Below are positions 23,707 to 35,678 of a stretch of DNA of 64,000 nucleotides, one piece after another. This DNA is from Vitis vinifera (taxonomy: Eukaryota; Streptophyta; Magnoliopsida; Vitales; Vitaceae). Position 1 is the first letter of the stretch. Every line of letters begins with the position of its first letter. Where the stretch lies: assembly GCF_030704535.1 (NCBI RefSeq), contig NC_081822.1, positions 12,951,001-13,015,000 on the forward strand. Reading direction: 5' to 3'. The notes under the pieces were generated by a model. It saw only the letters and a program-made list of their open reading frames with translations, ran no database searches and had not been told where the DNA came from. Both the position numbers and the translations under genes were made by a program.

Positions 23707-26593
23707 ATGGAAATGGTGGGACAAGGAGGTGAGGAGCTGGAGTTCTGCTTTGAGAGGCTTGTGATGGGTGGGGACGGAAGAGGGGGGATGGACGGAGGCG
23801 GTGTTGGGGTCATTACTGAGTGGAAGGATGTCCCTATGGAGCTTCTGCTGCGGATTGTTGCGCTCGTCGATGATCGGACAGTGATTATGGCTTCTGGGGT
23901 GTGCAGTGGATGGAGAGATGCTATTTGCTTGGGCCTTACCCATCTCTCCCTTTCTTGGTAATTGTTTCTTTTACCCTTCTTTCTCTCTGTATGATCATAT
24001 ACTTGTTTATCTTTCCGTTTCTCAATCCGTGTTTTGAGAAGCTTTCTATACGATGATCGTGTGCGTGCGTGCTTTTTTGTCTATCCAAGGAAAGGGAAAA
24101 AAAAGGGCTTTGTATTTGGTTCTACTTTTTTATTATGGGATCGCAAGGGTAGGGCTTATGCAAATTTGAAAAGAATAGAATGGAATCAGAAAAAGGGGTA
24201 AAGAGAAACAAGAATGGAAGGAAAGAGAAGAATTTTTTTTAGGATGGTTGGAGATTCCAGTATGGTTTTGCTAAGATTTGAAGGGATGCTCCAAGTTCTG
24301 CATATATCGAATGTTTATGGAGCCCCATGAAGGTGGCTTTTGGGTGCCAATTGTTTCCTTATTTTTAAGTGGAAAGTGAACCAAAGGATCCTCCTCTATT
24401 TTTTCACTATCTATTTTTATTTTAATTGGAAAAATTTGAGCTTTCACTACCACATCCCATTTTCATGATCCATCTTTTCTGTGATCACATGTCTCTGTTG
24501 TTCGAAGTTTCAAATTATTGGAACACGATATGCATTCCTTAAAATTCTGTTTGGCTGAGAAATAGTAAGGGAAAGGAAAAATTGGGATCTGGTAACATCT
24601 TGAGATTGAAGTGGATGTTCGATTCTGTCATCTTTTTTGTTGTGATATCTTACCAAGCAAACAAGGCATCAGTTGTTAATGATTTAGCTATAAGTGGGAC
24701 TATGGTAAACTTTATGGTTTAAATTGCCTATTATGAAGGGTGTGTGTTATTAAGCATGTGGTATTGGTTAGTATTTGGTTAATTATGGTTTGGGGCAGTT
24801 GGATGTGTTATGGTTTTTGTATATGCATACAATTTTATGGCCAATTCTGGGTTATGGAGTTTGCTTAGGGATCTATGGTTCAAGCCCAAGTCAACTAATC
24901 TAACCATTTTAGTTCAGGCGTCTTAATATCTTGTACGGTATAGTTTACCTTATTGTCTACCTCTTAATTTACTCTGTACTTTTCACCTTGTTGGATGACG
25001 GTTTCTGCTTGTCACACTTCATCCTTATTACTCACTACCTTATATTTACTCTATTTAGGTGCAAAAACAACATGAACAACTTGGTTCTATCGCTTGCTCC
25101 CAAATTCACAAAATTGCAGGCTCTAACACTGCGTCAAGATAAACCACAGCTGGAGGATAAAGCTGTGGAGATTATTGCAAATTATTGCCATGATCTGCAG
25201 GATTTGGATCTCAGTAAAAGCTTCAAGCTTAGTGATTCCTCCCTTTATGCCTTGGCTCATGGTTGTCCTAATCTTACTAAACTTAACATCAGTGGATGTA
25301 CGGCATTCAGTGATGCTGCTCTTGCACATCTGACCAGTTTCTGCAGAAGATTAAAAATTTTAAATCTTTGTGGATGTGGGAAAGCTGCATCTAATAGGGC
25401 ATTGCAGGTATAAAAGCGTTACAGCTTGTAATTTTTTGTAGGATTATGTGTAAGAAAAATAGTTCTTTCTTTCAACTCTTCTAAATTATCTGCAGGCTAT
25501 TGGACGGAACTGCAGTCAGCTGCAATCTTTGAATCTGGGGTGGTGTGAGGATGTGAGTGATGCTGGAGTGATGAGTTTAGCATATGGATGCCCTGATCTC
25601 AGGGCGCTTGACTTGTGTGGTTGTGTTCATATTACAGGTATCCCATGCTTTGAAAAAATTGGAATTTCAAATTGTAACGAGTCAAAGCAGCTAATCTTCA
25701 GTTGGTTTTGGTAAAGGTCAAATCTTCAACACCTCCTTTCCCTCACCCCAAGGTCCTCCCTTAGTGCATATGCAGTTTGAAATTTTAAAATGACAACAAT
25801 TAGCCTTGTACATATCTTGCTGAGTTATCTATGATGTTCCTTTTTATGACTTCTATCAGGCTAATTATACAGCATGCCCTTACACCCGCATACCCATACA
25901 AGAACATCAGAAACCTAGATCCACCCCCCTACCCTTTTACTACCTAAGCCAAGGCCTTGAATGGCTAATTGACTGTTATATCTCTGAATAGTCGATGTCA
26001 ACTTCTTTATGAGAAGCGAAATTTATTAATAAAAGACTCAAATGAGATTTGTAATGAAGAATGAGAACCAACAACAAACTGAGTCACGATCCTATTCGTG
26101 ACTTTCCATGTCAATAAGTAGTTAAGGTGGCTACTGCTTTCTCCTATAAAAGAGAACTGCTTTATTTCAAGTTTGGCATGTCTAGATTTTGAGATCATTA
26201 ACTAATTGATATTTCATTGCAGATGAGAGCGTAATTGCTTTGGCAAACAGGTGCCTTCATCTGAGATCCCTTGGCCTGTACTTCTGTCAGAACATTACAG
26301 ACAAAGCAATGTATTCCCTGGCCCAGAGCCGTGTAAAGAACAAGCATGAAATGTGGGAATCCATGAAGAGCAGGTACAGCGAGGAAGGGCTTATGAATCT
26401 CAATATCAGCCAGTGCACAGCCCTCACACCTCCTGCTGTTCAAGCTGTATGTGATTCATTTCCTGCACTTCACACTTGTCCAGGAAGGCATTCGCTAATC
26501 ATAAGTGGCTGTTTGAGCTTAACATCGGTGCATTGTGCCTGTGGTGTCCAAGCACACCGCACAGCCAGCCAGCTTTCACACCCAGCTCATTAA
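23707..26593 (+). CDS. SKP2A: F-box/LRR protein of the SKP2A/SKP2B type (four exons, 370 aa)
   Basis: This is the substrate-receptor subunit of an SCF ubiquitin ligase. In Arabidopsis, SKP2A promotes turnover of cell-cycle regulators such as E2FC and DPB and has been reported to bind auxin. Exons: 23707-23957, 25059-25407, 25496-25637 and 26223-26593. All are GT-AG and the summed phase ends exactly at TAA 26591-26593. The F-box spans about residues 39-74 (WKDVPMELLLRIVALVDDRT), and leucine-rich repeats follow from about 85 to 330 with repeated LxLxxC and CPxL units. The C-terminus, rich in Cys and His and ending in HPAH, is characteristic of this subgroup. An acidic/Gly-rich N-terminal tail precedes the F-box. 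Expected nuclear or cytosolic location. Paralogues A and B cannot be separated with certainty here. Confidence 0.95.
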
Positions 26594-28845
26594 ACAGAGA
26601 ACTAAGGTAAAACTATCTGTTATCAGTTTATAGGACCCAAAGAAAGAAAAGGACAAAAAAAAAAAAAATTCCCTGTAAAAATGGTTGTGTTGCAAACTGC
26701 TGTATTTCTGTTTGGCTGAATGTGTATAGCCTTGCTGTGTTTGTTATAAACCTATGACTCTGAAAATACTATGTAACTGTGTTTTCAATCTCTTGTTCAA
26801 ATGATGACACGGTTCTTGGACTTCAAAATTGCTTCAATGGTTGTGTTTATTCTTTTATGCCTAGAAGAAAAAAAGTGGATGAGGCATAAAATTAAGTTTT
26901 TTGTTTAAAGTTACTTATTGGGATTCTAAGCCATCCATGAACGGTGATAAAGCATCCTGTGGATTCGGTTGGATCTGGGTCTTAATTGATTGCAGGTGAA
27001 AGTTGCTAGTTGCATCTAAGAATGGTGATATGCATGTCTACTCCTGCAGTGATTTTAAGAATGAACCCAAAATACAGGTGTTATTGTGATCTCTACTGAA
27101 TTTGTGTTTCTGAGTTACTGAATTTTCAAGGGTTACATAACAAATTTTAAGTTCTCTATGATTGGATATAATATACGGAGAGTTGACTTGACTTATCACC
27201 ATGGTTGCTTCCAAATGGTAAAGATGGCAAAGCATGTGATAATAGGAGCATACTCCTCCTTGGACCACCATCTCCTTTTGGTTAAACTTTTCATTACCAT
27301 GACAATTATGTAGGCAATTGTGTTTTGTTTTTCTTAATAACTAATTTATGATTTCCTTTGTCAGACTAAGCAAGTGGTAAAAATTCTGCCACTTTCAAGT
27401 TGGGAACAAATTATTGTTAAATAGCAATTCCAGCCTTATGCTATCAGCTGGACCAAATGGCAGGAGGTCAGAAAAACAGAAAATCTATTGAGTAATATTT
27501 TTCATAAGATATGGAGGCAATGGCACAAGTACAAAGAAAGAAAAGTACAATGGGAATTCATGGCTTACTCCCTTATCTGACCTTAAAAAGCAGAATGCTC
27601 AACTCATGAAGATGTCTTCAGTACATTATGACATTGAGAAGCCAAATTTATGGCCAACAAAACTCATTTGTACTGCCAACTCTCCACAACTTCTGCTATT
27701 GCATATCCCCTGGTCATTTGCTTTTGTACACGATTTCTTCATCATCCACATCAAATGCCGGATTGCACAGGCACCTGAAGAGTCTCCCAATGCCCTGCTG
27801 ATGGAGAAAGTTAAACAAAGTTCATTAGTGATGTATTTTTTTATATGCTCACCTAATCAACCCATTAACATTTGAGTGAACTAGACTTCTAAATTATCTT
27901 CTCTGCATCTTTTGAATCATATGGATTTCCCTTTTGTTATATTTTTGTTTAGCAACAGCATGACTTTTATCATGAAAACAAGGGAGATAAAAGGACAAAC
28001 AAGAAGGAAGTGGTTATGGTCTTATGGGTGAAAGTGATCTCATGACATCAATCTCAACTAATGTACCACCGGCTGTCTTCTACAACCAAAATTCTTATGG
28101 ACCCTATCCTTCTTAATTTTGAAAACTTGGAGTAACTTGCTTGTAGTCTACACTGTCAAATAGCAGGAGGCCCTATTTTCCTTGATTCAAAGAGGATGAT
28201 GACATGCGAGGGGTTCATGTGGATGAAAAGAAACTCTCCATTCAAGTTCATTCCCTTTTTGTGCAGGCAACTTTCAAGAAAAATAAACCTGCAGACTGAA
28301 GGGATGGTGGAAGAGACCAAGACAAGTCCCATACCCTTGAAAGGACTTGCTGAGCCCTTGCAAATGTTCAAAATCTTCCCCGGTCCTAGCAGTGGAAAGG
28401 GACACCAAACCTCTACCATCTTCAAGATGATATTTCTCCCCACTTTGGGAGGGTCAATTTCTCTTCAAAATCTCTATTGAATCTAAAACTTCTAAGATAT
28501 CTGGAATTTAGATAATGAGTTCTAAGTAGTCCAAAGATGGGAATACTTTCCAAATATGTGACAACAAATTTCCACCTCGATTTGGAAAGCTTAATGCATA
28601 TTCAAGGACAATCAAAATGGTTCACTGTAAGAGATCTAGGATTACTGGACATTAAAACTCAATGGCAAACAATTCAGTTAGTGAATCAGTTGAGGACCTA
28701 GAAAGAAATTATCCACATTCACCGTTACATAAAGCCTTTTCCCTGTGTGTGGATGTGTTTATCTATCATGATGTTTGCAACCGAGCATTTTGGTATTTAC
28801 GCATAAAAAAAGGTGCATGCATGTAATATAACTCTGGATAATCTT
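26594..28845. other. Intergenic DNA between two convergent genes
   Basis: The first part holds the 3' UTR of the SKP2A-like gene and the last part the 3' UTR of the DnaJ gene on the other strand. In between, a stretch at about 28156-28480 is open on both strands for more than 90 codons. Neither translation shows a known motif. It may be an unidentified repeat fragment or a chance ORF pair. Confidence 0.5.
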
Positions 28846-31800
28846 CTAACATGCCTGAGTGATTAGAGGGGTTCGATAGGAAAGTGCTCTTGGTGTATCC
28901 TCTTCACCACTGCTATCAGAACTGCTTCCCTCTTCATTTATGTCAGAAACATTTCTACTCTTTGATGTTCCACCACTCCGGGCAAGCTTTTCCCTCTGAA
29001 AGAAAGTTAGAAAGCACCATCAGGGCATTAGCTGTGAAATATAAAAACAATTTATTTGAATCATTCTCCGATTAGAGCTCATTTTCTTCTCTATTAATTT
29101 TCAGAGTTAAAATCACATTGTTCTCGACCATGTTTATGTATGAATATGTTTACCTTAAACTCCTATTTCCCATAGATCTCTCATGTCTGTTATTAGCATG
29201 GGTCATGAAACAAAATTTCAGGAACACACATTTGTATGCCATGTTTGACATAATACCAGGTTTGTATTGATAAATGCTGGCAATTACAAACATAAGATTC
29301 TCTGCCAGCTTATAACAGATATTTTACCTGAAATATTTTCCCTAATAATTTCAAAGCGAGAGCACGAGCTTTAAGTTCTTCCTTCTTGACATTATTTTCT
29401 TGTAGCACCTGCAAACAATTCAAGAATAATGAGCATGATTTGTCTCTACTTCAGACAGACTATTTTCCAAGCAGATGATAAGAAATTGCACCTCCAAAGA
29501 CCAACTAAATGTTAAGCAAAAAACCAGCTTCATGAACAAAGGTCAGTTAATGAAAGAGAGATTCACCAGTTGACACACATGTATAAGGGTTACTTCAATG
29601 TCCACAACATTTAATTTCCAGAGTGAGTTCATAAGTGTGTCCTTGTTCATCCGTATGTGTGATTCAACATCATTTTCAGGGCCACTACCATCCATTTTAA
29701 ATTGTCGGCGGATGTCTTCTTGAAGTTGCAGTAACTGAAAAGCACCTGGACTTATTTTCTCAGTAAACTTACCACAGAAAGGATAAAACTTCCAAGGGAA
29801 ATAGGGGAGTGTGCTCAGGGGTAGTGATATATACCTTTTGCTGCAGTTATCTGTGACTTCCAGAAATGTCCCTTATTACGAACCCACTCAGCCAAAAATG
29901 GAACTCCAAGATAAATGACTTTTTTTCCAAGCTCTTGTGCTGCCTGTCTTGCATATACATATCCAATAGTGTGTAAAATATCAGCTCCAAACACTGTGTT
30001 TTCAGCATGAGAAAAATAGTTTAGCATCATCAAATGTGCACAAGAACATGCAAATTTGTACACTTACAAACATATAAGTAAATTTAGCATATTTTAGAAA
30101 GATAACCAGCATATAAAGGTAGGTGATACAATGACTCACATAAAGTTTCCATATGATGGATTTCATGCAAATTATGGTATGATCAAGTAAATAAACATAT
30201 TAAGCATTTAGGCGCAAAGTAAGCTAGTGTCTTCCTTGTGATTACCATCAGAAATTTTCATGCTCAATGCTGGGAATTCCAAGTTTGGGACTTACAACTG
30301 GCTATGAGATGTGGCTGAGTTGAAGTTGAGGGAGATTCCAAAAGGTACCGAGGACAGATGTATACATAAATGGGAAACTAAAGGCAACTTATGAGACTTG
30401 GTCCTTCCCAAGTAAATCCGTGATGAATTTGTGAATCAATTCTTCTTTATTGACCTTTCAAGTTGTATATCTGTTCTAGCTTCTAGATGTCATATAAGTC
30501 TCTTGATCTCTTGGGTTATGCCTCCCTCTCAGGAGCCAAGTGGATGATCTGGCAGGGGATAGGATGTCAACAGTTGGATTATTGAAAAGTTTGCCCTTTT
30601 TTCCCTCTTTTTTTGTTAGCTCAGAGATAAAGAAATGTTGGGGAATTTTTTATGGTCTTTTTGGTGGATTTCCATCTTAAGCAAAGTAAATTTGTACTCC
30701 ATCTTTCCTTCACCTGTTTATCTTATCGAGTATGATCTTTGATTTCTGAGAGAACAATAAGCAGCAAATCTAGGCTATTAGTTTTTCATATTTATCAGTT
30801 GTAGCTCTAAATAGCTTCTCTTAATACTGTTTTTGTTATGCTAAAAAAATTAAGAGTGAAGAGAAGGGAAATACAGTTGTTGCCCTGTTTGACGTTGGGC
30901 AAAATTTATGAGGAATAAGACATATCTTCAGAAATTTTGCTTGCTTATTTATTTTTTTGAAATTCAAAACAAACTTAAATACTTTGTTATTTTGCTAAAA
31001 ATACCTTTGATAATCAAATTTCAGGAAAAATTTGCAAAGTTGGAACAATAATGAGCCCTTTGCAATTTAGACTCCCCTGATTCTCAATTAAAGTACATGC
31101 ATATATAATGTATATATAAACTCCAAAGAAACATGTCATGTAAAGCTAGAAGGAAATCTAATATTCATAATAACAAAGAATTAGAAGGGAAAAAAAAACC
31201 CAATACAAGCAATAGAAACCACTGTAACTTATGAGGTGCATTATCTCATGAGGCATCAGAAACAGGACTAGTTAACTAATGTGCATCTGAGATATGCTAT
31301 TCTTCTACTTAAGGTTGACGTACAGATAATAATTTTTAACCATGAGAATTTCAAGATATCCAGATTATATTTTTATTTACTTTGCACAGATTTCAAGAGT
31401 AAATATAACAATTCTATACTCTGGTTAAAGCAATCACTACATAGAGTGTGGATGAAGTTCTAGAATATAATTTTTCTTTCTTTATGATAGGCAAATAGGA
31501 ATGTATTGATCAGTGCCAAGAAAAAAAGGGGGTGCACCCCATGTACACAAGTTCTATACTATAGCATCACCATTTATGTAATTAATCACTATATGGGATG
31601 AGGATGTACATCTCATTTGTATAAGCATGAAAAACTAGAAAGAAATAATTCATTAAGAATAAGATATCACCTCGTCCATTTGAGGGCATATACACCTTAT
31701 CCAGTTCAAAGCAAAATATATAAGAAACAGCCAGAATATAAGCCTGGTCATTATCAACATTTATTCTATATGCTTGCTTGAATAGGAAAAAAGAGCATCA

Positions 31801-34800
31801 ATAAGAAGTAACTGCTTAGTAAACCTGCATCAGAAAGCCGTTTGGCTTCAGATTCTGCACAATGTAAAAATCCTCTTTTGTCACCTTGAACATATTGATT
31901 AAGGAAATCTTTTAGTAATCTAGCAAGCCTCTCTTCTCTTTCTTTCTGGACAGCCTTCATTACACGGGTTTATAACAAAATAACTGGAAAAGGTTAGAGA
32001 AAGTAATTAAATTGAAACATAGAAGACACTCATGGTTTCAATGATCAAGAGTATAGTTTAAGAAAAGGATAACCTTTTGCTAAAGCAACTCTTCTAAGTA
32101 AATTAGAAATACAAGAAGACTAATTTATTTTTGAAAAATCCATAAATGACCATCACAGAATATCATTTTGACACAAGCTTATATTAATTATTCTCTCCAA
32201 TCTACTGTGGACTTCTCTGATGCATAATAGCAAGTTTATACAAACAGTAAGGGCACAAAAGCCCAACAAACCTGTAATCATAATAGTAAGTTTATACAAA
32301 CAGCAAATTTTTTAAACTATAATCACAATTTCCGGAAGATTTGGAAACTAATATAATTAATGAATTTCAGAGTTTTATCCCTATTATGTCAATCACAAGG
32401 ATGAAGGATCACAAGCATCATTTGCAGGATGTGCACCGACTTGTATGTGATAAGGCCTAGGCCAAGCTAATTTAATTGGTTACCGTACCAGCTGAACTCT
32501 CAGATTTCTATGTTTACATGCATATACAATGTAGGACAACAGCAGTAATGCAGTACAACTTATACATCATGATAAATTCTGCAACATTTATTATGTGGAC
32601 TAAAACCATGAGCAGGAAAAGCATCATAGAATATATGTAGTCATAAAAATAGAAGAGCAAAACATGCAAGAAAAATATTTGTAAAAAGATTTTTCAATCA
32701 AACAAAAATATAGCAAGTCAAAGGAAAAAAGAATGTATTCAAAGAGATAAATTTAATTTAAAACTTTCACCAAACTGTCTCCAAAATCTTTAATAAAAGT
32801 GCTTTATTTTGCCTTGAAAATTTAGCACGACCCAAAATTTAATAAGTAAAAAACTTATACATGGTTGGAAGAAGGTCTATATGAGATCAATTGTGATGTG
32901 AATATACTTCAGGAAAAATGAGCACACAACAAACTTAAATTTTCATGGACATCGTCATCTTGGTCAGTTGGTGAAGCTGAGGCATAGAAGGGTAGTTGCA
33001 GTATTCACTTGTAAGTGAGTAACTACAGATACGTTATTCTGGATTACTTTATTGGATGAGCCACTTCCAAAGGTAGTTAATGACACAAATGGTGAATATT
33101 TGAACATGCCTTTAACTTGTCATGTAATTTTTCAGGATTATCACTTTCTTCAGCTAATTCAGAGGAAGCCATTGATGCCACAGCTAGGTGCCCTATGTAG
33201 TTCTCAAAAAGTTCACTTCCAAAAAGAAGAGCAAAGACAGCAGTTGGGTCAAGCATGGTCTCCCTGAAAATTAGAAAACCGTAAGGAAGAAAGGAAATTA
33301 ACTTGATGCAAATAACCTTAAAGAGGGAACACATGGTGCAACATATATATATGCAAATGTAGAAAGCTTACTTAGATATGCAGTACTTTCCATTTCGATC
33401 ATACGCATCTCTTTGCATTGGATCACTCAAAACCTGATAAGCTTCACCCAGTACCTGCTTGCATTGAGGATAATTTATTTGCAAACCCTAAGAAGATTGA
33501 AACAAATAGAAATGTGATACGGAAAATTAACTTAATCTAAGATTGATTATGACAATTTATGACAGTTAAATTAATGACAAGTTACCACTTCTTGAAATGG
33601 TAAAACAGACCTTACTAGAGTTGAAATGTCTAGTTTAAAGCATGATAACAAAATGAAACTCTTTCTAAGTTCATTATTCAGTCTGAAATTTGTATGATTA
33701 CTTAAAAGAATACTTGGTCCTCCACTTGGTTTTGGGATGAATGAAGGAGAGTAGAGTATTAAGAAGAAGATGATGAACGAATGACAAAGAAGTGAACTTA
33801 CCTGAAATCGTTCAGCTGCCAAAGGGTCACTCGGATTTTTATCAGGATGAACTTGCTTTGCCTGCACAAATAATAGCAAAAGCTTTGAGAAAGTATTATT
33901 CCTGCTTTGAGTAAAAGAAAAAGGAGTATGCATTGTTCTGTAAACCAAACAAGGCCATGGGGTCAATCTATGTCCTACTTCAATCAACATTAAATGGCAC
34001 AGAGAGAGAGGAAACCCACCATAATGCAGAAACTAACTAAAACCCTATATTCAGGAAATAAAAAAACTTCCTAAACCATAAAAATGGTATTACTCCATAA
34101 ATTAACATTATCAGACAGATCAGTACCAAATGGCAAAATTCTTAAACTGTAAACTTAGATGATCTTCACCAAACTAGAATATCAGAAAATTCACAAATGT
34201 GAATTTCAAGAAACACAATAATCATTGAAATTAAATGCAACAAAAGAAAATTAGGTAAAAAGAAATGGAAAACCCATACAATATTTTAGTTCAAATGAAT
34301 CTCTAATTCACTCATGTCGAGATTGAAGACAGTTTTGTATAACAGGTTGTGCACTATGCTGCAGGCAGCAAAAATTGTGTGTTTGCCTGACACACTGCTG
34401 AGCCCTCAGCGAGAAAGTGCATCCACTATTGAAGGCACACTACATGAATTTCCAAGCACTGAATCAGATCAAGAGAATTCAACCCATTCTGACACTCCAA
34501 ACAAGGTGTACAAGTATAAATATACCATCATGAAAACGACTCACGATTTAACAATTTTTTTTTTTTAAAAAAAAAAACCCTAAAAATAAGATATTATTTA
34601 CAACCTACCTAGAAGTGGTTATCTTGCTTTTGAGAGCAAAAAATCATTGGAAAATTATTTTCTTTTGCCCTATTCAACGCAAGAATAGTAGCTGCAATTT
34701 GCTAGGCAAAATGATAATCAACTCCAAATTCAATTCTCTTCCTCTTTAACCACCACAAACATCTAGCCCCAATCTATACAACTTCATGTACCCAACAAAA

Positions 34801-35012
34801 ACACCAAGCTCAATCAAATCTTTAACAAATATTTCAACTAAACAAAAAAAAAAAAAAAGCAAGCTGAAACAATAAAAACTATGCAAACTGAGGGAAATCA
34901 AAGTTTGAAAAAATCCAATTCAAACCTTAAGATAGTAAGCCTTCCTAATTTCCTCCTCCGAAGCAGTGGGACTAACGCCAAGAACATCGTAATACTCGGT
35001 TTCTTTCACCAT
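28846..35012 (-). CDS. DnaJ (Hsp40) protein with C-terminal DnaJ-X domain (nine exons, 360 aa)
   Basis: J-domain proteins stimulate the ATPase of Hsp70 and deliver clients to it. Exons in coding order: 34926-35012, 33802-33861, 33372-33454, 33110-33263, 31825-31954, 29835-29993, 29567-29745, 29328-29408 and 28846-28995. They sum to 1,083 bases ending in TAG. The J domain covers residues about 5-72, with HPD at 34-36 encoded in exon 2. The [18 protein letters not shown] stretch and the region from about 130 to 330 ([14 protein letters not shown], then [18 protein letters not shown]) form the DnaJ-X domain. The tail is Ser/Glu-rich. There is no signal peptide or zinc-finger domain, so a cytosolic type III Hsp40 is likely. 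The fourth intron begins with GC instead of GT. Introns contain LINE debris. Confidence 0.94.
31470..31560 (-). mobile_element. LINE 3'-end remnant in a DnaJ-gene intron
   Basis: On the minus strand the sequence ends in CCTATTTGCCTATCATAAAG, and just upstream is a GTGCACCCC/TGTACATGGGG motif. The same kind of end (TTATTTATCAAAAA and TTTACCTATCCAAAAA) is seen at 50770-50798 and 63640-63680. These are terminal pieces of L1-type LINEs, heavily 5'-truncated. Confidence 0.45.
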
Positions 35013-35420
35013 TCTATGACTAGTCACTGTGCTCTGAAACTTGGTAGCTTTTGGAGATGAAAAGAGAGAGGAAGAAGAAGAAGAAGAAGAAGGAGAAAAA
35101 GGAGAAGGAAAAGTGGGGGGTGCGTGAGAGATGGAACCTCACTTGCCTTTCCAGTTCTGCACACATATAAACTAATCCATGAAACCGCTTTTTCGCGGGA
35201 CAAAAACAGTATTATAACTGTCATTGTTGTGGCGCTGATCATACAGCCTTTCGAATTCCAACCCCCTTTCTACTCAGGTGAGCTGTCGGTGGGCTGGGTT
35301 GTGGATTGGTATGGGCCTTTTTTGTGGGTGGGGCCTTCGCAGGGAGCCCACTTGTTGTGTGTGGGCCTTTTAGGATGTCAACAACCCCACTGCATCCCTC
35401 TGTGTATTGGGCTGCAGATG
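35013..35420 (-). promoter_or_regulatory. Promoter and 5' UTR of the DnaJ gene with four TGGGCY elements
   Basis: A pyrimidine-rich leader (CTTCTTCTT tract on the minus strand, about 35055-35112) and a TTTATATG element near 35165-35172 precede the gene. Farther upstream are TGGGCT/TGGGCC motifs at 35290-35295, 35312-35317, 35362-35367 and 35408-35413. These are site II elements (TGGGCY), known from promoters of ribosomal, organellar and cell-cycle genes and bound by TCP factors. The long plus-strand ORF over this area has no motif and is better explained as promoter DNA. Confidence 0.55.
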
Positions 35421-35678
35421 TGGGTTTCATGGATGCACAGTGTTGTCTTACGGACGGATTCCAAAATGGGGCCTCTTGTTGGAGAAATCCAACGAATGGG
35501 TAAAACGACGTTGGAGGAACCCCACTTTCCCATGCACTTCGAATCCTCCAAACCCACTTTTCCTGGTTTGATTAGTAGGTCAAGTTTTCCCAACTCTTTC
35601 ATATGGAAATATCGTCTTTGGAAGAAATATTGATTTTATGGTATTTAATGGTCTATTTGACCTTTTTTTTTTATACAT

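Noticed and set aside
28156..28480. Overlapping ORFs of about 95 codons on both strands
   Set aside because: Neither translation shows a known motif or exon partners, and overlapping openness on both strands is typical of chance. Kept only as a note in the intergenic entry.
35124..35633. 169-codon plus-strand ORF upstream of the DnaJ gene
   Set aside because: It overlaps the DnaJ 5' UTR and the TGGGCY promoter cluster, shows no domain, and is open in several frames on both strands.
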